Assembly: GCF_015709515.1 (NCBI RefSeq) | Contig: NZ_JADNQZ010000051.1 | Span: forward strand, 1-64,000 | Direction: 5' to 3' | DNA length: 64,000 nt | From: Methylocystis sp. H62 | GTDB taxonomy: Bacteria; Pseudomonadota; Alphaproteobacteria; Rhizobiales; Beijerinckiaceae | In this document: positions 45,823 to 57,758 of the stretch, one piece after another | How the letters are laid out: every line of letters starts with the position of its first letter | Position numbering within the stretch: the first letter of the stretch is position 1 | Notes under the pieces: generated by a model | Told to the model about the DNA's origin: nothing | The model's input: only the letters and a program-made list of their open reading frames with translations | The model's database searches: none | Made by a program: the position numbers and the translations under genes

Positions 45823-48800
45823 ATGCGCATTTCGCACTTCTTCATCGAGCGGCCGATCTTTGCGGCGGTGCTTTCCGTGCTTCTGACGCTTGCGGGCGCG
45901 ATTGCGCAAGGCGCGCTTCCCGTTTCCGAATATCCGGAAATCGCGCCGCCGACGGTGAATATCAGCGCAACCTATCCCGGCGCGTCGGCGGACGTGATCG
46001 CCGAGACCGTGGCCTCGCCCATCGAGCAGGAGGTCAATGGCGTCGACGACATGCTCTATATCACGTCGCAGTCGACAGGCGACGGACGCGTGTCGATCGA
46101 CGTCGTGTTCAAGCCGGGCGTCAACATCGATCTCGCGCAGGTGCTCGTTCAGAACCGCGTCGCCATCGCCAATCCGCGCTTGCCGGAGGAGGTGACGCGT
46201 TTCGGCGTCGTGGTGAAGAAGGCATCGCCGGATCTGATGATGGTCGTCCATCTGCTGTCGCCCGACGGCTCGCGCGACCAGCAATATATTTCAAATTACG
46301 CGACGCTTTACGTGAAGGACGCCATCGCCCGAATCGACGGGGTCGGCGACGCGCGCCTCTTTGGCGCGAGAGATTATTCGATGCGCGTATGGCTCGATCC
46401 GGCGAAAGTCGAAGCGCGCGATCTGACGGCGGGCGACGTCATCGCCGCTTTGCGCGGCGCCAATCTGCAAGTCGCCGCGGGCGCGGTCAATCAGCCGCCG
46501 GCGGCCTCGGCGGGCGCCTTCCAGCTTTCGGTGCAGACTCTGGGACGGCTCAGCACGCCGGAGCAATTCGGCGACATCGTCATCCGCGCCGACGCCGACG
46601 GCCAGATTCATCTGCGCGATATCGCGCGCATCGAATTCGGCGCGCAGGATTATACGCTCAACGCCTATCTCAACCACGACGTTGCGACGGCGCTCGGCAT
46701 CTTTCAGCGTCCCGGCTCGAACGCCTTGCAGACGGCCGAAGCCGTCAAGCAGGAGATGGAACGGCTCAAGAAGAATTTCCCTGCCGGCGTCGATTACACG
46801 GTCGTCTACAATCCCACCGAGTTCATCCAGCAGTCGGTCGATGAGGTCGTTCATACGCTGCTCGAGGCGATCGTTCTCGTCGTTCTCGTCGTCATCCTGT
46901 TCCTGCAGACATGGCGCGCGGCGATCATTCCCGTGGCGGCGATCCCGGTGTCGCTGATCGGCAGCTTCGCCGTGATGAAGGCGGCCGGCCTCAGCTTCAA
47001 CACGCTCTCGCTCTTCGGCCTGGTGCTCGCCATCGGCATCGTCGTCGACGACGCGATCGTCGTCGTGGAGAATGTCGAGCGCTATCTTGCGCAAGGGCTA
47101 TCGCCCAAGGAAGCCGCGCACAAGACCATGGACGAAGTCGGCGGGGCGCTGATCGCGATCGCGCTCGTGCTCTGCGGCGTGTTCATCCCCACCGCCTTCA
47201 TCAGCGGCTTGCAGGGCGCGTTCTATAAGCAATTCGCCATCACCATCGCGAGCGCCACGCTGATCTCAGCCTTCGTTTCGCTGACCCTGTCGCCGGCGCT
47301 GGCGGCGATGTTGTTGAAGCCGCATGATGTGGAGGAGGAAGAGAAGACGCATCGGCTGAGCTGGGCGCATGCGCCGCTGCGGCGCTTCTTCGACGCCTTT
47401 AATTCTGCATTCGACAGGGTGTCGACGGCATATGGCGCGGCGACGGGCCGTCTCGTGCGGCTTGGCGTCGTCATGCTCGCCGTCTATGCGATCCTCATCT
47501 TTTTCGCCTTCGATCTGCTGCGTCGAACGCCGACCGGCCTCATTCCGCAACTCGATCGCGGCTATGTGATCGCCGCTTTCCAATTGCCGCCCGGGGCGAC
47601 GCTCGATCGCACGGATAAGGTCATGCGCGCGGCGACCGACATTATTTTGAAACGTGCGGGCGTGAAGGACGCCGTCGTTTTCACCGGCTTCGATGGCGCG
47701 ACATTCACCAATGCGCCGAACACCGGCGTGATTTTCGTCACGCTGGAGGCCTTCGAGGAACGTGCAAAGAAGGGGCTGTCCTCCGCCCAGATCCAAGCCG
47801 ACCTTTACGGCCAATTGTCCAAGCTGAACGACGCCTTCGTCTTCGTGCTGGCGCCGGCGTCGGTGCCCGGCATCGGCACCGGCGGCGGCCTCAAGGGCTA
47901 TGTGCAGGATCGCGCCGGGCGTGGACTTCCCGCGCTCGAAGGCGCGACGTGGGCGCTGGCGGGCGCGGCCGGTCAGTCGGGAGAATTCACGCAGGCGTTC
48001 ACGCTGTTCAACACGCGCACGCCGCAAATCTTCGCTGACGTCGATCGCACGAAAGCCGAACTCATCGGCGTGCCGATCTCGCGCGTTTTCGAGACGCTTT
48101 CGGTCTATCTTGGCTCGACCTTCGTCAACGACTTCAATGTCCTTGGACGCACCTACCGCGTCATGGCGCAGGCGGACGATCCCTTTCGCCTGACGCTGCG
48201 CGACATCGCCAATCTGAAGACCCGCAGCGCCTCGGGCGCGATGGCGCCGATCGGCGCGGTGGCCACCTTCCGCGATGCGACGGGGGCGTTCCGCGTGCCG
48301 CGCTACAATCTCTATCCGGCCGCCGAGGTGCAGCTCAATCTCGCGCGCGGCGTCTCCTCGGGCCAGGGCATCGCGGCGGTCGAGAAGCTCGCGTCGGAGA
48401 AGCTGCCGCAAGGATTCGGCTTCGAATGGACCGAAATCGCCCTGCAGGAGAAGCTTGCCGGGAATACCGCCGCCATCGCGTTTGGCCTGGCGGTGGTGTT
48501 CGTCTTTCTGCTGCTCGCCGCGCTTTATGAGAGCCTGCTCCTGCCGGTTTCGGTGATCCTCATCGTGCCGATGTGCATTCTCGCGGCGATGCTCGGGGTC
48601 GTCTCACGGGGGCTCGATCGCAACATATTGGTCGAGATCGGGCTGGTCGTGCTGATCGGCCTCGCGGCGAAGAACGCGATTCTAATCGTCGAATTCGCCA
48701 AGCAGGCGGAAGACGCCGGCCAATCCAAATTCGACGCCGCCGTCACCGCCGCCCGTACGCGTCTTCGGCCCATTCTGATGACGTCGCTGGCGTTCATTCT

Positions 48801-49104
48801 CGGCGTGCTGCCGCTCGCCGTCGCCGAAGGCGCGGGCGCCGAAATGCGTCAATCCATCGGCACGGCGGTGTTCTTCGGCATGCTCGGCGTGACGCTGTTC
48901 GGCCTCGCGTTCACGCCGACCTTCTACGTGGTCGTGCGCATCTTCGCGCGATATTTCCGGTCGGGAAGCGACCGCGACTCCACGCCGGCGGCTGCAAGGT
49001 CTGGCGGGAGCTTCGCGCAAGAGATCGGCTTGCACGAAGCAAAAAAGATTGATCTGGGCCGAGCCAAGAGGTGGCTCGCCGGCCTTCGGCGCAGGCTGCA
49101 ATGA
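45823..49104 (+). CDS. RND multidrug efflux permease, AcrB family
   Basis: A 1093-residue pump with the start MRISHFFIERPIFAAVLSVL, 12 helices and two large periplasmic loops. The proton-relay residues are present: the Asp pair in GIVVDDAIVVVENV and Lys in GLAAKNAILIVEFAKQ. The HAE1-type FxGFDGATFTN loop also appears. The frame runs upstream to 45139 inside the adaptor gene; the start at 45823, 20 bases after the adaptor stop, is the family start. Substrates are unknown; nearby genes give no hint. Confidence 0.95.
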   Translation: MRISHFFIERPIFAAVLSVLLTLAGAIAQGALPVSEYPEIAPPTVNISATYPGASADVIAETVASPIEQEVNGVDDMLYITSQSTGDGRVSIDVVFKPGVNIDLAQVLVQNRVAIANPRLPEEVTRFGVVVKKASPDLMMVVHLLSPDGSRDQQYISNYATLYVKDAIARIDGVGDARLFGARDYSMRVWLDPAKVEARDLTAGDVIAALRGANLQVAAGAVNQPPAASAGAFQLSVQTLGRLSTPEQFGDIVIRADADGQIHLRDIARIEFGAQDYTLNAYLNHDVATALGIFQRPGSNALQTAEAVKQEMERLKKNFPAGVDYTVVYNPTEFIQQSVDEVVHTLLEAIVLVVLVVILFLQTWRAAIIPVAAIPVSLIGSFAVMKAAGLSFNTLSLFGLVLAIGIVVDDAIVVVENVERYLAQGLSPKEAAHKTMDEVGGALIAIALVLCGVFIPTAFISGLQGAFYKQFAITIASATLISAFVSLTLSPALAAMLLKPHDVEEEEKTHRLSWAHAPLRRFFDAFNSAFDRVSTAYGAATGRLVRLGVVMLAVYAILIFFAFDLLRRTPTGLIPQLDRGYVIAAFQLPPGATLDRTDKVMRAATDIILKRAGVKDAVVFTGFDGATFTNAPNTGVIFVTLEAFEERAKKGLSSAQIQADLYGQLSKLNDAFVFVLAPASVPGIGTGGGLKGYVQDRAGRGLPALEGATWALAGAAGQSGEFTQAFTLFNTRTPQIFADVDRTKAELIGVPISRVFETLSVYLGSTFVNDFNVLGRTYRVMAQADDPFRLTLRDIANLKTRSASGAMAPIGAVATFRDATGAFRVPRYNLYPAAEVQLNLARGVSSGQGIAAVEKLASEKLPQGFGFEWTEIALQEKLAGNTAAIAFGLAVVFVFLLLAALYESLLLPVSVILIVPMCILAAMLGVVSRGLDRNILVEIGLVVLIGLAAKNAILIVEFAKQAEDAGQSKFDAAVTAARTRLRPILMTSLAFILGVLPLAVAEGAGAEMRQSIGTAVFFGMLGVTLFGLAFTPTFYVVVRIFARYFRSGSDRDSTPAAARSGGSFAQEIGLHEAKKIDLGRAKRWLAGLRRRLQ

Positions 49105-49141
49105 TCAAGCGCGGGGGCGAAGGGACGCGCCTGGCGCAGAC

Positions 49142-49387
49142 TTAACGGAAATGTTCTTCGCGCAGCTTCGTGCTCTGAGTCGGGCCGAACTCACGGCGGC
49201 AGGCGGGGCTCAGTCGCGCTACATTTTCGCTCAGGCAGGATTCGATCTCATCGACGAAGGGAATGTCGGAGCTGCAGAATCTCAAGGCGTCGCCCATGCA
49301 GTCGGAGCGTTCCTGCGACGTGCCCTGAGCCCAGGCGGGGGTCGCGGCGAACGCCAGGAGAAGCAAGAACGGAATGAGCTTACGCAT
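49142..49387 (-). CDS. Small secreted Cys-containing protein
   Basis: An 81-residue protein with a clear signal peptide (LIPFLLLLAFAATPAWA) and four cysteines in the mature part (DCMGDALRFC ... ESCLSE ... SPACRREFG). The spacing is like the short cysteine-rich-repeat (GLG1-like) proteins. The start at 49387 places the signal at the N-terminus; GGAAC lies upstream. Confidence 0.72.
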   Translation of the reverse strand: MRKLIPFLLLLAFAATPAWAQGTSQERSDCMGDALRFCSSDIPFVDEIESCLSENVARLSPACRREFGPTQSTKLREEHFR

Positions 49388-49479
49388 GTTGTTCCTTTCA
49401 CGCCTACGGATTCTGTGATGCGCAAAACTTAGCGTAGAACCGCCCCCTAGAAAAGCGCAGTGAACTTGCAAAGCCTTTG

Positions 49480-49782
49480 TTAATCGTAACGTCGCGATGG
49501 CGCTGGGATTTGTTCGGCAAGGGCGGCGCGGGCGAGACGCAACAGGTCGTCGAGCGAGGGACTGGACAGGGCGTCGCCTGACGGTTCGAACCGCACGACG
49601 GGATCGCGCGTGCAGAGCCGCAGACAGTCGCGCGTCGCAATGGCGAGACGGCCGGAAGCCAGCTCCTGCGAAAAGTCTTGCGAAAAACACTGCTGCACAG
49701 ACGCGAGCAGCGTGCGACCCTTGCCCTCCGCGTCGCAGCGCGGGCCGACGCAGACGAGGAGACGAACGGGGGGAGCGTTCAC
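49480..49782 (-). CDS. Thioredoxin-like [2Fe-2S] ferredoxin domain protein
   Basis: A 100-residue protein. Four cysteines are placed as in the thioredoxin-like ferredoxins: CVGPRC near the start and DCLRLCTRDPVVRF in the middle. Its start overlaps the end of the SHMT-like gene by four bases (ATGA), so the two are co-translated. A redox partner role for that enzyme is not expected from known SHMT chemistry. Confidence 0.75.
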   Translation of the reverse strand: MNAPPVRLLVCVGPRCDAEGKGRTLLASVQQCFSQDFSQELASGRLAIATRDCLRLCTRDPVVRFEPSGDALSSPSLDDLLRLARAALAEQIPAPSRRYD

Positions 49783-51047
49783 GGCGCTTCATAGATTGGG
49801 TGTTGCGCGCAGAGCGCCGCGACATCTTTGCGGACAGCTTCGATCAGCGCGTTATCGCTCGGGTTTTTCAGCACGCGATCGATCCATCCCGCGATCGCTT
49901 CGAATTCGGCGACGCCGAAGCCGCGCGTCGTGCCGGCGTTGCTCGAAAGGCGCAGCCCCGACGGCGCCTCGGGCGGACGCGGATCGAAGGGGATCATATT
50001 CTTGTTGACGGCGAGGCCGGCGCGCTCCAGCGCCTTGGCGGCGACATCGCCGGTGAGTTCGCGAGCAGCAAGATCGACGAGCATCAGGCCCATATCCGTG
50101 CCGCCCGTGACAATGCGCAGGCCGGCGTCTGCAAGAACGCGCGCCAGCGCCCGCGCATTGTCGATCACCGCGCGGTTATAGGCTGTAAATTCCGGCCGCA
50201 AGGCTTCGCCAAGGCATGCGGCCTTGCCGGCGACGCCATGCAGCAGCACCGAGCCTTGCACGCCGGGGAATATGCCGGCGTTGATCCGGCTGCTCAGGCC
50301 TTCGTCGTTCCACAGAACCATGCCGCCGCGCGCGCCGCGCAGCGATTTGTATGTCGTCGTCGTCACGACATGCGCATGGGGCAGGGGATCGGGATAGAGG
50401 CCGGTCGCGACAAGGCCGGCGAAATGCGCCATGTCGACGAGGAGATAGGCGCCGACCTCGTCGGCGATCGCGCGCATCGACGCGAAATCGATGGCGCGCG
50501 CATAGGCGGAGCCGCCGGCGATGATCATGCGCGGTCTTTCGCGCCGCGCGAGATCGCGCACCTCGTCGAGATCGATGCGTTCGGACTCGCGGCTGACGCC
50601 ATAGGAGACGATTCTATAATCGCGTCCTGTCAGCGTCGCCGGATGGCCATGGCTGATATGGCCGCCGGCGGCGACATTCATCGACAGGATCACATCGCCG
50701 AGCTTCAGAAGGCCGAGAAAGACGCCGGCGTTGGCGTTGGAGCCCGAATGCGGCTGCACATTGGCGAAGCGACAGTTGAAGAGTTTCTTTGCGCGCTCAA
50801 CGGCGAGCGCCTCGATGGCGTCGGCGAACCGCGCGCCGCCGTAATAGCGCGCAAAGGGCAGGCCCTCGACGGTCTTGTTGGTGAGGATCGAGCCCTGCGC
50901 TTCGAGCACGAGCCGCGAGACGATATTTTCGGAAGCGATCAGTTCGATGCCGTCCTGCTGGCGCCGCAACTCGCCGGCGATGGCCGAGGCGAGCTCGGGA
51001 TCAGCGGAGAGGCCGAGGTCTAAGTATGGACTATGCGCCGTCATCAT
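49779..51047 (-). CDS. Serine hydroxymethyltransferase paralogue, possibly alpha-methylserine hydroxymethyltransferase
   Basis: A 422-residue fold-type I PLP enzyme with SHMT text throughout (IELIASENIVSR, NVQPHSGSNAN, VDMAHFAGLVATG) and the PLP lysine K234. Three normally fixed places differ: NKYAEGYPG reads NKTVEGLPF (Tyr to T59), TTTTHKTLRG reads TTTTYKSLRG (His to Y233), and GGTDNHLM reads GGTDMGLM. The Tyr-to-Thr change is the one linked to alpha-methylserine hydroxymethyltransferases, which act on D-alanine or alpha-methylserine. A housekeeping serine-cycle glyA is therefore expected elsewhere. Confidence 0.85.
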   Translation of the reverse strand: MMTAHSPYLDLGLSADPELASAIAGELRRQQDGIELIASENIVSRLVLEAQGSILTNKTVEGLPFARYYGGARFADAIEALAVERAKKLFNCRFANVQPHSGSNANAGVFLGLLKLGDVILSMNVAAGGHISHGHPATLTGRDYRIVSYGVSRESERIDLDEVRDLARRERPRMIIAGGSAYARAIDFASMRAIADEVGAYLLVDMAHFAGLVATGLYPDPLPHAHVVTTTTYKSLRGARGGMVLWNDEGLSSRINAGIFPGVQGSVLLHGVAGKAACLGEALRPEFTAYNRAVIDNARALARVLADAGLRIVTGGTDMGLMLVDLAARELTGDVAAKALERAGLAVNKNMIPFDPRPPEAPSGLRLSSNAGTTRGFGVAEFEAIAGWIDRVLKNPSDNALIEAVRKDVAALCAQHPIYEAP

Positions 51048-51216
51048 TACTCAGTTTTGTGGCGCCGACACTTCTCTCGATCAATCCAAATACGAAGTCA
51101 TCGTCGTGCGCGTAGTGTCAAACGCGAACTCCTCGTACAACGATGGGTTCGCCCGCAGGTGAATTGGAACAGACAGTGCATATTTCACTTATGCCGCGTT
51201 TGCCTAAGCAGTCCTC

Positions 51217-51346
51217 ATGCTGAGGAGGCGCCTGAAAGGCGCCGTCTCGAAGCACGAGGGCTGCGCTGACACTCGTTGGTTTCTGGAGGCGGCCTCGTCC
51301 TTCGAGACGCGCGCATTGCGCGCTCCTCAGGATGAGGGCCTTTGGC
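51217..51346. repeat. REP/BIME-like inverted repeat element
   Basis: The block has two facing copies of one short GC element: CCTCATGCTGAGGAGGCGCC ... GTCTCGAAGCACGAGG (from 51217) and CTCGTCCTTCGAGACGCGCG ... GCTCCTCAGGATGAGG (to 51344). Such palindromes are scattered in many alphaproteobacterial genomes between convergent or same-strand genes. It lies between the SHMT-like gene and gyrB's 3' end. Confidence 0.7.
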
Positions 51347-53851
<2,505 letters not shown>

Positions 53852-54050
53852 TCAAATGGCTGCGTCAATGCACGGAAATAGTTGACGATTGGGCGCTTTT
53901 GCCAGGGAACGCGCCCCCATGTCGGGCGCCCCCGCCGACCTTCGGGCCGAGCTGGAACCATTCGCTGCGGCCGCTAGTTCACAGGCGGGGCGACGCGCTC
54001 GCGTTTCGGACTGGCTAAGTTCGCGGGCCGCCAAGAGAAAGTCTCTTTCC

Positions 54051-55220
54051 ATGAAAGCGCTTACCTTCCACGGCAAAAGCGACATTCGCTGCGAGAGCGT
54101 TCCCGATCCCAAAATCGAAGACCCGCGCGACGCCATCATCAAGGTCACCGCCTGCGCGATCTGCGGCTCCGATTTGCATATTTTCGACGGCGTCGTTCCT
54201 GAGATGCACAGTGGAGACGTGCTCGGGCACGAAACCATGGGCGAGGTGGTTGAGGTCGGGTCGGAAACGAAAAAACTGAAGGTCGGCGACAGGGTGGTCG
54301 TTCCCTTCACGATCTCCTGCGGTGAATGTTTCTTCTGTCAGCGCGGCTATTTTTCCGCCTGCGAGCGCACCAACCGCGACCAAACCAAAGCAGAAAAGCT
54401 CTGGGGGCACTCTCCGGCGGGTCTTTTCGGCTACTCGCATCTCCTGGGCGGTTACGCTGGCGGCCAGGCGGAATATCTGCGCGTGCCGCACGCCGATGTC
54501 GGCCCCATCAAGGTCCCCTCTCAGCTTCGGGACGACCAGGTGCTGTTTTTGTCGGACATTTTTCCGACGGGTTATATGGCGGCCGAATTCTGCGACATTA
54601 AGCCCGGCGACGTCATCGCGATCTGGGGGTGCGGCCCGGTCGGGCAATTTGCCATCCGCAGCGCGTTCCTGCTTGGCGCCGAACGCGTCATCGCGATCGA
54701 CAAGGTGCCTGAGCGGCTCAGCCTCGCCAAAGCGGCCGGGGCGGAGACGCTCGACTATAGTAAGGTTGATGTTTACGACGCGATCCAGAGCCTGACGAAG
54801 GGCCGCGGCGCCGACGCCTGCATTGACGCGGTCGGAACCGAACCCGACCCGACCGCGAGCATCGACTCGATGATCGACCGCGCCAAGGTCGCGACGTTTC
54901 TTGGGACCGATCAGCCGCATGTGCTGCGCCAGGCGATTCATTGCTGCCGCAATTTCGGAACGGTGTCGATCGTCGGCGTTTACGCTGGATTTCTCGACAA
55001 AGTGCCGCTGGGATCGGCGATGAATCGCGGCCTCACCTTCCGCATGGCGCAGACTCCCGTTCAGCGCTATTTGCCGAGGTTGCTTGAACGTATCGAGTCC
55101 GGGGAAATCGATCCGTCCTTCGTCGTCACGCACCGCGGATCGCTCGAGGACGGGCCTGAACTCTACAAGACTTTTCGCGACCGGAAGGACGGCTGCGTGA
55201 AAGTCGTGCTTACTCCCTGA
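54051..55220 (+). CDS. Zinc-dependent alcohol dehydrogenase (formaldehyde dehydrogenase-like)
   Basis: A 389-residue MDR-family enzyme. Catalytic zinc: ICGSDLH and GHETMGEV. Structural zinc: four cysteines in [15 protein letters not shown]. The cofactor loop reads [26 protein letters not shown]. The group contains enzymes for alcohols and for formaldehyde or its adducts; in a methylotroph a C1 role is possible but not shown. The start at 54051 is the family start ([15 protein letters not shown]). Confidence 0.9.
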   Translation: MKALTFHGKSDIRCESVPDPKIEDPRDAIIKVTACAICGSDLHIFDGVVPEMHSGDVLGHETMGEVVEVGSETKKLKVGDRVVVPFTISCGECFFCQRGYFSACERTNRDQTKAEKLWGHSPAGLFGYSHLLGGYAGGQAEYLRVPHADVGPIKVPSQLRDDQVLFLSDIFPTGYMAAEFCDIKPGDVIAIWGCGPVGQFAIRSAFLLGAERVIAIDKVPERLSLAKAAGAETLDYSKVDVYDAIQSLTKGRGADACIDAVGTEPDPTASIDSMIDRAKVATFLGTDQPHVLRQAIHCCRNFGTVSIVGVYAGFLDKVPLGSAMNRGLTFRMAQTPVQRYLPRLLERIESGEIDPSFVVTHRGSLEDGPELYKTFRDRKDGCVKVVLTP

Positions 55221-55230
55221 TAGCTAAGCG

Positions 55231-55443
55231 CTAGTCCCCGGATACGTTCGGAGGATCGCGGTCGCGGACCTTCGCGCGGCGGCGGAGAATGCCCCGCGTC
55301 ACCACGTCGACGCGCAAGGCGAAGAGCAGGGCGACGAGCAGGAATGTGGCGCCGATGAACCAGGCCGCGAATCCGGCAAGAGCGCCGACAGCCAGCCAGA
55401 CCGCACAGAGGGCCAATCCGAGTATCGCCAGTCCGGTAGTCAT
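55231..55443 (-). CDS. Small two-helix membrane protein, unknown function
   Basis: A 70-residue protein with two hydrophobic segments (LAILGLALCAVWLAVGALAGFA and GATFLLVALLFAL) and a basic C-terminus (RGILRRRAKVRDRD). It converges on the alcohol dehydrogenase. The ribosome site is weak; a start at 55503 is also possible. Confidence 0.5.
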   Translation of the reverse strand: MTTGLAILGLALCAVWLAVGALAGFAAWFIGATFLLVALLFALRVDVVTRGILRRRAKVRDRDPPNVSGD

Positions 55444-55641
55444 TCTGCCCGATAGTGGTTGTCCGTTGGGGAAACAGGAGACCGCCGCTGTCACGTTCTG
55501 CACGCCATGAGGCTTACTCCAATTTTTTCAATTTCGACGCGAAATCTCGCGAAATCCCCTCTTCTTTCGTTCATATTCGCGTAATACGAGTAAGTCGCTC
55601 ATCGATAAATCTCAAGTTGTAGCCTGCCGAGCGGCGCACCC

Positions 55642-56781
55642 TCAGACATGGGTGGCGCATCCGGGCGTGACAAGCATAGGCTCGGCCGACAATCGCAGGG
55701 GCGCAAATAAGGCGGGGTCGGCGCCGGTCATCCAGACCTGGCCACCAAGCGCCTGTAGTTCCTCGTAGAGAGCCTCCCGGCGCTTCACGTCGAAATGCGC
55801 GGCGATCTCATCGAGAAGAAGAATTGGCGCATGTCCGGTCATGGCGCCGATCAGCTTCGCATGCGCCAGAGTCAGCCCCGTCAACAGGGCTTTCTGCTCG
55901 CCGGTCGAACAGGCCCGAGCCGCCTCGTTCTTCGGACCGTGGCGCACGGCGAGATCGCTCGCCTGTGGACCAATTAATGTTCGTCCAGCGGCGGCGTCAC
56001 GGCGGCGCGACGCGGCGAGTTCGCCGCGGTACCATTCCTCCACCGCGAGCGCTGGCTCGAGCGCCAGCCGCCGCTCCAGCTCGCCCTCGATCGTCACCTC
56101 CGCCCAAGGGAAGGGCGAGGCGTCGTCGCGGCCTGCGGCGATCAGCGCGACGAGCCGCGCAACAGTCTCGCGTCTTGCCGCGGCCACGGCGACGCCGAGC
56201 GCGGCGATCTCCTGCTCAGCGGCGTCGAGCCAGCGCCGGTCCGCGACGCCTTCTTCGAGAAGCCGGTTTCGGTTACGCAGCGCTCGCTCCAGCCTGTTGG
56301 CGCGCGCGCCGTGCTCGGCGTCGACGCCGAGCGCTAGCCGATCCAGAAAGCGCCGTCGTTCGCCGGCTGCACCGGAAAAAAGTCCATCCATCGCCGGCGT
56401 GAGCCAGAGCACACGCACATGATCGGCGAAGGCCCGCGCTGAGCTCACAGGCATGCGATCAACGCGAAAAAGCCGCTCGCTTGAGGGCGTCAGACCATGG
56501 CCGAGCTGCGTCGTCACGCCGTCGACTTCAACTTCGATCGAGACGGCGAAGCCGCCGGCGCCGCCCCGCCTCGCGCATTCGGCGAGTTCCGCGCGGCGCA
56601 GGCCGCGGCCGGGCGAGAACAGCGACAGCGCTTCGAGCAGATTGGTCTTGCCCGCGCCATTCTCCCCAAAGAGCGCAATCATCGTCGACTCGAACCGGCA
56701 ATCGAGCGCCGCATAGGAGCGGAAGTCGCTGAGCGTCAGGCGGCGCACGCGCGGCGCGCTCTTAGGCGTAAGGGTCATCAT
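55642..56781 (-). CDS. recF: DNA replication and repair protein RecF
   Basis: A 379-residue SMC-like ATPase: Walker A GENGAGKTNLLEALSLFSPGRGLR, signature CSTGEQKALLTGLTLAHA and Walker B PILLLDEIAAHFD. It helps load RecA at gaps with RecO and RecR. No dnaN is adjacent, unlike the classical dnaA-dnaN-recF-gyrB order. Confidence 0.95.
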   Translation of the reverse strand: MMTLTPKSAPRVRRLTLSDFRSYAALDCRFESTMIALFGENGAGKTNLLEALSLFSPGRGLRRAELAECARRGGAGGFAVSIEVEVDGVTTQLGHGLTPSSERLFRVDRMPVSSARAFADHVRVLWLTPAMDGLFSGAAGERRRFLDRLALGVDAEHGARANRLERALRNRNRLLEEGVADRRWLDAAEQEIAALGVAVAAARRETVARLVALIAAGRDDASPFPWAEVTIEGELERRLALEPALAVEEWYRGELAASRRRDAAAGRTLIGPQASDLAVRHGPKNEAARACSTGEQKALLTGLTLAHAKLIGAMTGHAPILLLDEIAAHFDVKRREALYEELQALGGQVWMTGADPALFAPLRLSAEPMLVTPGCATHV

Positions 56782-56824
56782 GACGCCGTCGCGTCGAAGC
56801 GGCGCGGCGCCTGCGCGTGAGCGA

Positions 56825-57385
56825 TCATTGCGCGCGGGAAACGCGGCGTCCTGGCGAGAGGATGGCGTAGCTGTGTGGTCCGGTGTAGGAGGTCATGACG
56901 GCTTCGATCAAGGGTTCGTCCGACCCTTCCGACATTGACCAATCGACCGTGAAACTGGCGCCCGTGCCGCCGCGAACGTCGTCTTGCGCGATGATGACCT
57001 GCAATGAGGCGTAAGGCTTCAGATAGATGGGCTCATTCAGGTAGCTTTCGATCAGTTGACCCGAGCCGCTGCGATATTCGATCTTTTCGATCGCGAGAAT
57101 ATTCGTCGCCGAGGCGTTGTGTATGGAGAGCGCGCCGGAGAAGTTTAGCCGCGTCACGCCGCCTTGCCCGATGAGCGTCGAATGCAGCGGAATGAGCGTG
57201 CGCCCGCGGAGGCCGAGTTTCTCCGCCGGCGCAGATGTCGTGGCGTCGGGGCTGACGATGACCGGCTGAGCCGACGGCGACCGCGCCGCGCACTCCGTGA
57301 CGAAGGCGCTCATGACCAGAGCGAGCGCAAGAACACGCGGGGCAAGAACACGCGGGGCAAGAACACGGGCAAGGCTAAGCGGCAT
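56825..57385 (-). CDS. DUF3124 secreted protein with repeated signal segment
   Basis: A 186-residue protein with a signal region and a DUF3124-like domain (RTLIPLHSTLIGQGGVTRLNFSGALSIHNAS ... DVRGGTGASFTVDW ... EAVMTSYTGPHSYAIL). Function is unknown. The hydrophobic signal is enlarged by three copies of a 15-bp unit giving ARVLAPRVLAPRVLALAL. The start at 57385 has AAAGG upstream; 57415 is also in frame. Confidence 0.75.
   Translation of the reverse strand: MPLSLARVLAPRVLAPRVLALALVMSAFVTECAARSPSAQPVIVSPDATTSAPAEKLGLRGRTLIPLHSTLIGQGGVTRLNFSGALSIHNASATNILAIEKIEYRSGSGQLIESYLNEPIYLKPYASLQVIIAQDDVRGGTGASFTVDWSMSEGSDEPLIEAVMTSYTGPHSYAILSPGRRVSRAQ
57327..57371. repeat. Tandem 15-bp repeat inside the DUF3124 gene
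   Basis: The unit GCAAGAACACGCGGG occurs twice exactly (57327-57341 and 57342-57356), followed by a third partial copy. It is in frame and lengthens the signal peptide by multiples of five residues, so copy number may vary without breaking the gene. Confidence 0.85.
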
Positions 57386-57509
57386 TGCGCATACCTTTTC
57401 CTTTCGACTCGACATATGCGGCGCCGGCGCACACTAGCATCGCGCTGCGAAAGGTCTAATCGAATGTCATTCGCCGTGGAGGCCGACGGTTGGGCATGCG
57501 CCACGCGGC

Positions 57510-57719
57510 GTCGCCATCGCTGAAGCCAGACGCGTTTTCGGTGATCCCGGAGGCTGCCAAGCCACGCTTCAACTGGGAGAGACCGTGCTTGACGGCTTGG
57601 GTCTGCCGGAAAGCGTCGCGCGCGACCTTGTCGCGGAGCGACGGTTGATCGCGCAAGCATCCGCCGCGAGCAAAAGCTCTCCCGATCGGATGAGCGAAGT
57701 CGTTTGGCCTTGCGCATAA
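57510..57719 (+). pseudogene. Possible remnant of a Kef-type antiporter C-terminus
   Basis: Between the DUF3124 gene and coaBC (343 bases without a gene) one plus-strand frame reads like coding text to a TAA: VAIAEARRVFGDPGGCQATL, LQLGETVLDGLGLPESVARD, then LVAERR. It resembles the last helices of KefB-type cation/proton antiporters but has no start and no upstream part. This is a weak call; the resemblance is short. Confidence 0.3.
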
Positions 57720-57758
57720 AATCTGTATTCTCCGCTTGCGGCGATCGGAGTTTTTTCA

